From Sediminibacterium sp. (GTDB taxonomy: Bacteria; Bacteroidota; Bacteroidia; Chitinophagales; Chitinophagaceae): a stretch of DNA of 5,826 nt. Both the position numbers and the translations under genes were made by a program. Location of the stretch: the NCBI GenBank assembly GCA_017987615.1, contig JAGNTI010000090.1, positions 1 through 5,826 of the forward strand, in the 5' to 3' direction. Shown here one piece after another: positions 1 to 5,619 of this stretch. Under the pieces are notes generated by a model. That model saw only the letters and a list, made by a program, of their open reading frames with translations. It made no database searches and was not told the origin of the DNA. How positions within the stretch are numbered: the stretch's first letter is position 1; each line of letters starts with the position of its first letter.

Positions 1-581
1 GTGCTATGTACCGTGCAATCACACTTTATTTTATCAGACACAGTATTGATGTAACAAATGTGGCTGCCGTTCATGAAGCGCTTGCTCAAATTCAATTGTC
101 ATTTGTGCTGAATGAAAAAACCGGTAGGGCGGATATGTATTTGAATCATGAAAATGTGGAAGAAGAAATTAGAGGGCTGGCCGTAAGCAATCAGGTAAGT
201 CAGGTGGCAGCCCTAGAACCTGTGCGCATTTTTAGTGTGGCGCAGCAGCAATTAATGGGAGCGCAAAAAGGAATTGTAATGGATGGAAGAGATATTGGCA
301 CGGCTGTTTTTCCGGGCGCCGAACTCAAAATATTTGTAACTGCTTCTCCCGAAGTGCGCGTAGAACGCCGTTACCAAGAGCTTGTAGCCAAAGACCCAGC
401 CATTACAAAAGCCGAAATTCAGGCTAATTTAGAAATGAGGGATCATATCGATTCTACTAGGGAGTTTAGTCCTTTAAAAAAGGCCCATGATGCACTTGTT
501 TTAGATAATAGTAGTTTAACGAGAGATGAACAGCTTGAACTAGCACTCTCTTGGGCAAAAGAGCGAATCGAAAGCGCTTAA
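1..581 (+). CDS. cmk: Cytidylate kinase, 3' part (5' end outside window)
   Basis: Cytidylate kinase phosphorylates CMP and dCMP with ATP in the cytoplasm, feeding CTP and dCTP synthesis. The reading frame is open to the left edge; codon 3-5 (Ala) precedes the Met at 6 as part of the family's 'GAMYRA' stretch, so that Met is internal and not the start. About 192 residues are visible. The missing N-terminus, probably 30-40 residues, would carry the P-loop. Counting from the Met at 6, visible hallmarks are GRDIGT (94-99), the arginine pair of the lid region at 121-122 (RRYQE), and the C-terminal block with MRDHIDSTR (144-152), SPLKKA (155-160) and DA..LD. These are typical of bacterial Cmk. The gene ends at TAA 579-581, and a hairpin terminator follows 33 bases later. 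Identification is from recognised motifs and is close to certain. Confidence 0.95.
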   Translation, partial: AMYRAITLYFIRHSIDVTNVAAVHEALAQIQLSFVLNEKTGRADMYLNHENVEEEIRGLAVSNQVSQVAALEPVRIFSVAQQQLMGAQKGIVMDGRDIGTAVFPGAELKIFVTASPEVRVERRYQELVAKDPAITKAEIQANLEMRDHIDSTREFSPLKKAHDALVLDNSSLTRDEQLELALSWAKERIESA

Positions 582-605
582 TTGATTATATTTGACATGC
601 CTATG

Positions 606-646
606 AAAAAAAATGGTCCCTCCGTGGAAACGGAACGACCTTTTTT
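606..646. terminator. Bidirectional hairpin terminator after cmk
   Basis: An interrupted stem is formed by GGTC (615-618) with GACC (637-640) and TCCGT (621-625) with ACGGA (630-634). It is capped by a GGAA tetraloop (626-629), with a 2x2 internal loop between the stem parts. Six T residues follow at 641-646 and eight A residues precede at 606-613. On the + strand this is a standard intrinsic terminator for cmk. On the - strand the A-tract becomes a U-tract, so leftward transcription would stop here too. The A- and T-tracts can also pair and extend the stem. Confidence 0.85.
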
Positions 647-673
647 ACGATTGCTTGCCATATGAAACTTGTT

Positions 674-698
674 GGTACAGCTTGAAACAATTTGTACC
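674..698. other. Hairpin inside the candidate small RNA (second stem)
   Basis: GGTACA (674-679) pairs with TGTACC (693-698). A 2x2 internal loop follows (680-681 against 691-692), then TTG (682-684) pairs with CAA (688-690) around a 3-base loop. The symmetry makes the hairpin possible on either strand, but its place between a minus-strand promoter and terminator favours the leftward transcript. Confidence 0.7.
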
Positions 699-707
699 TA
701 TATTTTT

Positions 708-722
708 AACAGGGAACCTGTT
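708..722. other. Perfect hairpin inside the candidate small RNA (first stem)
   Basis: AACAGG (708-713) and CCTGTT (717-722) form a perfect 6-bp inverted repeat around GAA (UUC in the leftward RNA). In the leftward transcript it would sit about 10 nt from the predicted 5' end and be followed by an A-rich stretch, so it is not a terminator in that direction. On the + strand it is followed only by TTTATTT without a clean T-run, so it is a poor terminator there as well. Confidence 0.65.
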
Positions 723-739
723 TATTTCGATTGCTGATA

Positions 740-769
740 CAAATATACATTATTGTAGGGCGGTTCAAA
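740..769 (-). promoter_or_regulatory. Bacteroidota-type promoter for leftward transcript
   Basis: On the minus strand TTTG (769-766) is followed after 18 bases by TATATTTG (747-740). This matches the -33 TTTG / -7 TANNTTTG consensus known for the primary sigma factor of Bacteroidota. Transcription would start around 731-733 and run towards the bidirectional terminator. No leftward protein gene lies downstream, which points to a non-coding product. Confidence 0.6.
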
Positions 770-803
770 AACAACTTAATGTTAAGGATATTACGCTTAA
801 ATG

Positions 804-811
804 TATCTTTG
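804..811 (+). promoter_or_regulatory. -7 promoter element (TATCTTTG) for the 517-residue protein gene
   Basis: TATCTTTG is an exact match to the Bacteroidota -7 consensus TANNTTTG, placed 45 bases before the ATG at 857. The expected start of transcription is near 818, giving a leader of roughly 40 bases. The -33 box is poor: around 778-787 there is only TTAATGTTAAG, without TTTG or TTG. It lies back to back with the minus-strand promoter at 740-769, so the two may compete or share a regulator. Confidence 0.55.
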
Positions 812-856
812 TAGCCGCAAAGCCTTGCTATTACTGGATTTTTTTGTAAACCCGAT

Positions 857-2410
857 ATGATGTCCAACCGATTAGTGGATCCTTTATTTCAGTTAATTCA
901 CTCCCTTGAAAAAGCGGAGAAAAGGCATTTTAAGCTTTATATCAAACGAAATTCGGCCAAGGAAGACCTCAAAATCATACAATTGTTTGATGCGGTAGCG
1001 GCTTTGCCAGAGTATGACGAGCGGCTCTTACTCAAAAAATTAACCTCCATAGAAAAGCCCCAGTTGGCCAATTTAAAAACGCATTTGTACAAGCAGTTGT
1101 TGGCTAGTTTGCGCCTTTTGAAAAGTAATGATAGTGTAGACTTGCAATTACATGAGCAATTAGACTATGCACGTATTTTATACAGCAAGGGTTTGTATTA
1201 CCAGAGTTTAAAAATTTTGGATAAGGCAAAACTATTAGCGCAGCAATACCATCAGGATAGTTTTTTGATTCAAATTATTTCGCTGGAAAAAAAGATTGAA
1301 ACCCTGCACATTACTAGAAGTATGAGAGACCGAGCAGGTCAGTTAACACAGGAGGCCAATCAGGTAAATGAAAAAAGAAAAGTCATTACCCAGCTTTCTA
1401 ATTTGGCATTACAACTCTATAGTTGGTTTGTGGAGAATGGGCATGCACGTAACGAGGCCGATGAAATAGGCATTAAAACATTTTTTAAAGAAGCGTTGCC
1501 TGCTAATGCAGTTTCGCTTACTGGATTTTATGAGCGGCTCTATTTATACCAGAGTTATTGCTGGTATGCATTTATTAGGCAAGACTTTATCATGTATTAT
1601 AAGTATGCGCAGCGTTGGTTTGACCTTTTTGAAACCAACAAAGAAATGATTGAGATTGAAACTGGGCATTATATTAAGTCGATGCATATTTTGCTCAATG
1701 CGCATTTTGATCTTCGCAATTTTAGCAAGTTTGATATTGTCTTATCTCATTTTGAAAAATTTGCTTTGTCGGAGCTTCCCAATAAGCACGATATTTTTAG
1801 GGTTAATTCATTTGTGTATATCAATAGTGCCAAGCTTAACAAGCATCTCATGCAGGGCACGTTTAAAGAAGGACTACAGCATGTGCCAGCCCTTGTTAAA
1901 GAGCTAAAAGCGCTCGAAATATATTTAGACCAGCACCGTATTTTGGTATTCAATTATAAGATTGCTACGCTTTATTTTGGTGCCGGTGATTACGCCACTT
2001 CTATCGATTATTTAAGGCGTATTATTAATGACCATATCGATTTAAGAAGTGATTTGCAGTGTTATGCTCGTCTACTACATATGATGGCGCATTATGAACT
2101 TGGTAATATTGAACTTATTGAAAGTTCACTGATAAGATCGGTATATAGGTTTATGGCAAAAATGGAAAACCTGACCGTCATTGAAGAAGAGATGTTTACA
2201 TTTTTGCGTGGTTCTTTTAAAGACCCGTCTCGTAAAGTAACGCAGGCTTTACAAGAATTTTTAGCCAAGGTTAAAAAGTACGAGAAGAGTAGGTTTGAAA
2301 CACGTGCTTTTGCTTATTTAGACGTTATCTCTTGGTTAGAAAGTAAGGTGGAGCATAAAACCATGAGTGAAATTATTTATGCGAAGTATTTGAAGAGTCC
2401 GCACCGTTAG
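857..2410 (+). CDS. Uncharacterised all-helical protein with TPR-like repeats
   Basis: The function is not known to me. The 517-residue product has no signal peptide and no membrane segment, and is rich in amphipathic helices, so it is likely a cytoplasmic scaffold-like protein. The N-terminus (residues 8-30: DPLFQLIHSL, EKAEKRHFKLY) and the stretch around 70-90 (LANLKTHLYKQLLASLRLL) look like the family signature and recall conserved hypothetical proteins of Bacteroidota. TPR-like helix pairs are visible near 102-130, 364-390 (YKIATLYFGAGDYATSIDYL) and 402-433. The start is ATG 857, with a second ATG immediately after at 860; no Shine-Dalgarno is seen, and a TATCTTTG promoter element lies just upstream. 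No catalytic motif is apparent. The last 38 bases overlap the 3' end of the convergent ATP-grasp-like gene. It appears to be a single-gene transcript. That it is a real gene is near certain; the TPR label is moderate. Confidence 0.88.
   Translation: MMSNRLVDPLFQLIHSLEKAEKRHFKLYIKRNSAKEDLKIIQLFDAVAALPEYDERLLLKKLTSIEKPQLANLKTHLYKQLLASLRLLKSNDSVDLQLHEQLDYARILYSKGLYYQSLKILDKAKLLAQQYHQDSFLIQIISLEKKIETLHITRSMRDRAGQLTQEANQVNEKRKVITQLSNLALQLYSWFVENGHARNEADEIGIKTFFKEALPANAVSLTGFYERLYLYQSYCWYAFIRQDFIMYYKYAQRWFDLFETNKEMIEIETGHYIKSMHILLNAHFDLRNFSKFDIVLSHFEKFALSELPNKHDIFRVNSFVYINSAKLNKHLMQGTFKEGLQHVPALVKELKALEIYLDQHRILVFNYKIATLYFGAGDYATSIDYLRRIINDHIDLRSDLQCYARLLHMMAHYELGNIELIESSLIRSVYRFMAKMENLTVIEEEMFTFLRGSFKDPSRKVTQALQEFLAKVKKYEKSRFETRAFAYLDVISWLESKVEHKTMSEIIYAKYLKSPHR
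2373..2410. other. 38-base tail-to-tail overlap of two convergent genes
   Basis: The + strand gene ends at TAG 2408-2410, while the minus-strand ATP-grasp-like gene reads on to TAA 2375-2373. No intergenic space or hairpin terminator separates them, so their mRNAs are expected to have complementary 3' ends. Both frames are long and well-formed up to the overlap. Confidence 0.9.
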
Positions 2411-3620
2411 TAAGCCGGGTGCTTGAAGGCGCATATGCAATACTTCCACCCACCCAAGTTTCGTTTTGGTTGTAGCGCACACCAATCATTTTTCCTTTAC
2501 TAAGCCTTGCAATGTTGATGGCCGGAAAAGGCCTAGCAGCGCCGTTTTCCCATAAATAGAGTATTCTAATTTCAACCTTAGCCGGCGTAGTGGGTGTTTG
2601 TATAATAGGGGCGTAGTTTACTTTTTGTTGGAGCATCCAGTTTTGTGGATCCGGTAAGTTCTGTATATCTTTTTTTGTTACATCAATAATAACGCCCGAT
2701 CCTGCAAAAGAAAAAAGTGGCTTTAAAACGTAATTTTCTAAATCCTGCGGTACAGTTTGTAACTGGTTTACATAGTAGCTAGCAGGGATACAAGGGTGCT
2801 GTAATAAAGGCATTGTGTATTTGCTAATGCGGTAAAACCAGTTGGGGTGCCCGGCCCATTCTACATCTAGGTTTTCAAACAAAATGTGTCCTGCTTCTTT
2901 AATATCCGCTGGCATTTGGTCCAGCTCATCAAAAATAATTCGGTTATATATTCTTTTGATTTCAACTTTTTCGCCGGCGTTGTTTTTATAAAATAGTGAG
3001 TTTCCTTCTCTGATAATTTCGGTGATACAAACTATAGCAATGCCAGTGTATGCAGCGGTGCAATAAAAGTCGATCCTGGTTTTTTGCGTATGTGGTTTTA
3101 TTTCAAGTAGCACCACATGTTTAGGGTCATGATTACCTACAATTATGGATTGTAATTTTTGCAGGTAGGTGTTTTTATTTAGGCCACTGTAATACGCCGT
3201 GTAATGTTCAGGGATATCGTAAGTACTGCGCATGCCATCATCAAGATGTGCCTGATAGCCAAACAGGCTTGCAAAACCTTGCATTTCTATAAGCTGGGGC
3301 GTAATTTGATTTTGCTCATTTGTGCAAATGCCAAAATCAAAGGCTAAAAAATGCGGATGTGCCGTTTGGCTGGGTACATTTTTGTCTGGTGGGATGGCGC
3401 CGTTTGTATGTGTAATAAAGTTTGGATGGGTAATATTGTCAATGATATAATTGCAAGTGTCTAGCATTTGCGCATTACAATCTGCATCTATAAAAACGGG
3501 GGTTTCTGCAACTCTAAAATCGATGGCACTTTCAAAACCTTTGTTTAATTCGGATAATAACTGCTCGTATTTTTGTTCCGTAAAATTTTGATTGAAAATA
3601 TTTCTTTGTTCAGGCACCAT
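2373..3620 (-). CDS. ATP-grasp-like ligase, uncharacterised family
   Basis: This 415-residue soluble protein has the marks of an ATP-grasp carboxylate-amine ligase in its C-terminal half. These are YVLKPLFSFAGSGV (297-310) with a likely ATP-binding Lys300 and a glycine-rich loop, WMLQQKV (328-334) in the place of the adenine-binding QExV-type strand, VEIRILYLW (349-357) with Glu350 and Arg352, and INIARLSKG (368-376) resembling the metal- and phosphate-binding N-x-x-R end. The N-terminal half has conserved-looking blocks FDFG (94-97), QLIEMQGFASLFG (109-121), KTRIDFY (180-186) and KRIYNRIIFDELD (222-234), with no domain I can name. It starts 11 bases after the stop of the glutamine amidotransferase-like gene and is the last gene of the run. 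The pairing suggests that it activates a carboxylate with ATP while the partner supplies ammonia from glutamine. The ATP-grasp fold is inferred from motifs; the substrate is unknown. The last 12 residues lie in the overlap with the convergent gene. Confidence 0.78.
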   Translation of the reverse strand: MVPEQRNIFNQNFTEQKYEQLLSELNKGFESAIDFRVAETPVFIDADCNAQMLDTCNYIIDNITHPNFITHTNGAIPPDKNVPSQTAHPHFLAFDFGICTNEQNQITPQLIEMQGFASLFGYQAHLDDGMRSTYDIPEHYTAYYSGLNKNTYLQKLQSIIVGNHDPKHVVLLEIKPHTQKTRIDFYCTAAYTGIAIVCITEIIREGNSLFYKNNAGEKVEIKRIYNRIIFDELDQMPADIKEAGHILFENLDVEWAGHPNWFYRISKYTMPLLQHPCIPASYYVNQLQTVPQDLENYVLKPLFSFAGSGVIIDVTKKDIQNLPDPQNWMLQQKVNYAPIIQTPTTPAKVEIRILYLWENGAARPFPAINIARLSKGKMIGVRYNQNETWVGGSIAYAPSSTRLTNGADSSNTSHK

Positions 3621-3631
3621 GACGTTAGAAT

Positions 3632-4453
3632 TTAATGAGCAGCCGCATCAAGGATTGCCTGGTTTAAAAAATTAGGCAAAATACTTTTATAGGTGAGCAT
3701 GATCTTTTCTGGATCCAATACCTGATCTACCATCGACTGCCATTTTTCTGCACCATGATTTTCTATTACAATGCTTTTTTTATCTTCTTGTAGTAAATAC
3801 AAATGCATACCTGCGGCGTCAACTTCTGCATGAAATTGTGTGCCTACAAAATAGGGGCTAAAGCGCATGGCCATAATAGCTCTTTCGTAAGGAACGTGGG
3901 GCCTATCTTTTTCAATAGCAAGAATGGAAGCGCCCATGGCTTCTATAAGATCATCGTTTGGTTCAATGACCTGAAAATCTCTACTATCAACTCCGTAAAA
4001 TGGATTGTGTAATCCGGTAAAGATAGGGTCTGAAACACCTGCTGCTGTTGGATGTACCGGAAATACACCAAAGGCAGTTGACTTTCTTTTGCAAACAGTG
4101 CCTACATGATAATATTTGCAAGCAAGTTGAAAACTATGGCAAATAAAAAATACATGTTTGGGTTTGCTACTTTCGCTGTTCCAAATTTCAATGCTTTCTA
4201 GCCAGTCAAAATATGCGTTCTCCCATTTAGTATCATTAGAGTCCAGTGGAGAACCGGGTCCTCCACTGGAAATATAAATATCAAAACTAGTGTCTGGTGT
4301 TTCTAATGCTTGTCTTACATCAAATACCTTGTAACTGAGCGCAAGGTTATGATGTGTTGCCCATTCTTTAACAAGCGCTTCAATGCAGCGCATCCCTTCA
4401 TTGGGGTCGCCATCATATAAATCTAATACTGCTACACTAATGCTTTGATTCAT
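3632..4453 (-). CDS. Class I glutamine amidotransferase-like protein
   Basis: The 273-residue protein has the layout of class I (triad) glutaminase domains, which release ammonia from glutamine for a partner synthetase. Visible are the oxyanion loop SGGPGSP (63-69), a nucleophile strand FFICHSFQLA (102-111) with Cys105 and Gln109 in the usual C-x-x-x-Q spacing, and GTQFHAE (204-210) giving His208 and Glu210. The catalytic triad is therefore intact. The elbow reads CHSFQ where most relatives have CxGHQ or CxGMQ, so the family is divergent. About 60 residues follow the triad Glu, a C-terminal extension beyond the usual domain. The start at ATG 4453 is 15 bases after the peptidase stop, and the next gene (ATP-grasp-like) begins 11 bases downstream, which argues for co-translation and a functional pair. 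It is cytoplasmic. A class I-like fold is highly likely; which acceptor it serves is unknown. Confidence 0.85.
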   Translation of the reverse strand: MNQSISVAVLDLYDGDPNEGMRCIEALVKEWATHHNLALSYKVFDVRQALETPDTSFDIYISSGGPGSPLDSNDTKWENAYFDWLESIEIWNSESSKPKHVFFICHSFQLACKYYHVGTVCKRKSTAFGVFPVHPTAAGVSDPIFTGLHNPFYGVDSRDFQVIEPNDDLIEAMGASILAIEKDRPHVPYERAIMAMRFSPYFVGTQFHAEVDAAGMHLYLLQEDKKSIVIENHGAEKWQSMVDQVLDPEKIMLTYKSILPNFLNQAILDAAAH

Positions 4454-4468
4454 GGGTTTGTTTACGCG

Positions 4469-5596
4469 TTATAAATAGCTAAGGTTTGTTTTAGGCGTAA
4501 GCGTTAATAGTGTGTGGTACATCAGTTTGATCGTTTCTTCAATATCATCGTGGTGTATCATTTCTACAGTGGTGTGCATGTATCTTAATGGCATAGAAAT
4601 CAGTACCGATGGGCAACCATCATTGGCATAGGCAAAACTATCGGTATCGGTTCCGGTGCTTCTGCTTAGGGTTCTAAACTGCACTGGGATTTTATTTTTT
4701 TGTGCCACTTCTTCAACAACGGCTAATAATTTATTGTGAATAGCCGGCGCATAAGCAAGTGATGGACCTTTGCCGCACTGAATATCTCCTTCTACAATTT
4801 TACTAATCATTGGGGTGCTGGTATCGTGCGTTACATCTGTAATGATGGCGATATCTGGTTTGATACGGCGTGCAATCATTTCGGCGCCACGTAATCCAAT
4901 TTCTTCTTGCACGGCGTTAACAACATACAAAGAAAAAGGAAGTTTTTTCTTGTTCTCTTTTAATAAACGTGCTACTTCAGCAATCATAAATCCACCAATA
5001 CGGTTATCAAAAGCGCGTCCAATGTAATAGCCATTTGCTAGTTCATCAAAACCTTCCTCATAAGTAACTACAGATCCTATATGAATGCCTAAATCTTCTA
5101 CTTCTTTTTTTGTTCTAGCACCGCAGTCTAAACTTAGGTTGTCTACTTTTGGTTGTGGCTCTTTGGTGTCAGGATTACCTAAACGGGTATGAATCGCAGG
5201 CCATCCAAACACGGCTTTAACGGGCCCTTTTTTTCCATGAATCCAAACTCTTTTAGCAGGCGCAATTTGATGATCTACGCCACCATTTCTTTTTAAATAA
5301 ATAAGACCTTGGTCGTTGATATAATTTACAAACCAACTAATTTCATCGGCATGTGCTTCAATCACAACTTTAAAAGGAGCACCCGGATTAATAACACCTA
5401 CTGCAGTTCCGTATGGATCGGTAAAAATTTCGTCGGTATATTTTTTAATATACTCGAGCCATACTTTTTGCCCACCCGTTTCAAAACCAACCGGCGATGG
5501 TGTATTGATATAATTTTTTAAAAACGCCATCGATGCTGCTGTAACCACCGAATCTTTTTTCTTTGTTGTTTTTGTGCTTGATTTTTTAGTTGCCAT
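4469..5596 (-). CDS. M42 family metallo-aminopeptidase
   Basis: M42 enzymes are cytoplasmic di-metal aminopeptidases, often assembled as dodecameric tetrahedral (TET) shells, that trim N-terminal residues from short peptides. With the start at ATG 5596 the product has 375 residues. All expected metal and catalytic residues are visible: His82 and Asp84 in EAHADE, Asp197 in GRAFDNR, the Glu231-Glu232 pair in VQEEIGLRG, Asp254 in ITDVTHD and His341 in RYMHTTVE. The first 15 residues are a Lys/Thr/Ser-rich tail, longer than in typical M42 proteins and probably disordered. A longer frame from TTG 5623 adds nine residues but overlaps the stop of the upstream gene; ATG is preferred. It lies 23 bases after the upstream membrane-protein gene and 15 bases before the amidotransferase-like gene, so it is probably in one operon. 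Similar proteins are sometimes annotated as endoglucanase or cellulase, which is an old misannotation. Confidence 0.93.
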   Translation of the reverse strand: MATKKSSTKTTKKKDSVVTAASMAFLKNYINTPSPVGFETGGQKVWLEYIKKYTDEIFTDPYGTAVGVINPGAPFKVVIEAHADEISWFVNYINDQGLIYLKRNGGVDHQIAPAKRVWIHGKKGPVKAVFGWPAIHTRLGNPDTKEPQPKVDNLSLDCGARTKKEVEDLGIHIGSVVTYEEGFDELANGYYIGRAFDNRIGGFMIAEVARLLKENKKKLPFSLYVVNAVQEEIGLRGAEMIARRIKPDIAIITDVTHDTSTPMISKIVEGDIQCGKGPSLAYAPAIHNKLLAVVEEVAQKNKIPVQFRTLSRSTGTDTDSFAYANDGCPSVLISMPLRYMHTTVEMIHHDDIEETIKLMYHTLLTLTPKTNLSYL

Positions 5597-5619
5597 AATA
5601 TATGAATTGTACTTTTTTG

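Larger units (their letters stand above)
606..733 (-). ncRNA. Candidate structured small RNA, leftward, about 125 nt
   Basis: No protein gene fits 582-856, yet the minus strand here has a complete small transcription unit. A Bacteroidota-type promoter (TTTG at 769-766, TATATTTG at 747-740) would start an RNA near 731-733, and the U-tract of the bidirectional terminator would end it near 606. Between them lie two more hairpins: a perfect 6-bp stem AACAGG/CCTGTT with a 3-base loop (708-722), and GGTACA/TGTACC with an inner TTG/CAA stem (674-698). Single-stranded A-rich linkers separate them (AAAAATATA at 707-699; a longer one at 673-641). Known Bacteroidota RNA classes of comparable size include 6S-Flavo and Flavo-1, but I cannot match either by eye. 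Whether it is expressed is inference; the hairpins and promoter motif are seen directly. Confidence 0.55.
582..856. other. Intergenic region between cmk and the helical protein gene
   Basis: These 275 bases contain the bidirectional terminator (606-646), two further hairpins (674-698, 708-722), a minus-strand promoter candidate (740-769) and a plus-strand -7 element (804-811). An 8-base direct repeat CGATTGCT occurs at 648-655 and 728-735, close to the two ends of the candidate small RNA. No convincing protein gene is present: the only sizeable + frame starts inside the terminator stem and encodes a cysteine- and tyrosine-rich sequence unlike a real protein. Confidence 0.7.

Noticed and set aside
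6..581. Cmk as a complete 191-residue gene starting at ATG 6
   Set aside because: The frame continues upstream with the family-typical Ala before MYRA, and the P-loop would be missing; the gene is simply cut by the window edge.
613..849. 78-residue + strand open frame in the intergenic region
   Set aside because: Its ATG lies inside the terminator stem, it runs through the hairpins and both promoter elements, and its composition is unlike a normal soluble or membrane protein.
1650..1953. Open frames on both strands inside the helical-protein gene
   Set aside because: They are shadows of a well-supported 517-residue frame, with no motifs or start context of their own.
3803..4012. 69-residue + strand frame opposite the amidotransferase-like gene
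   Set aside because: It lies fully antisense to a gene with an intact catalytic triad and looks like random composition.
4815..5521. Two + strand frames of 70 residues each (4815-5027 and 5309-5521) opposite the M42 peptidase gene
   Set aside because: They are antisense to strongly conserved motifs of the peptidase and have no support of their own.
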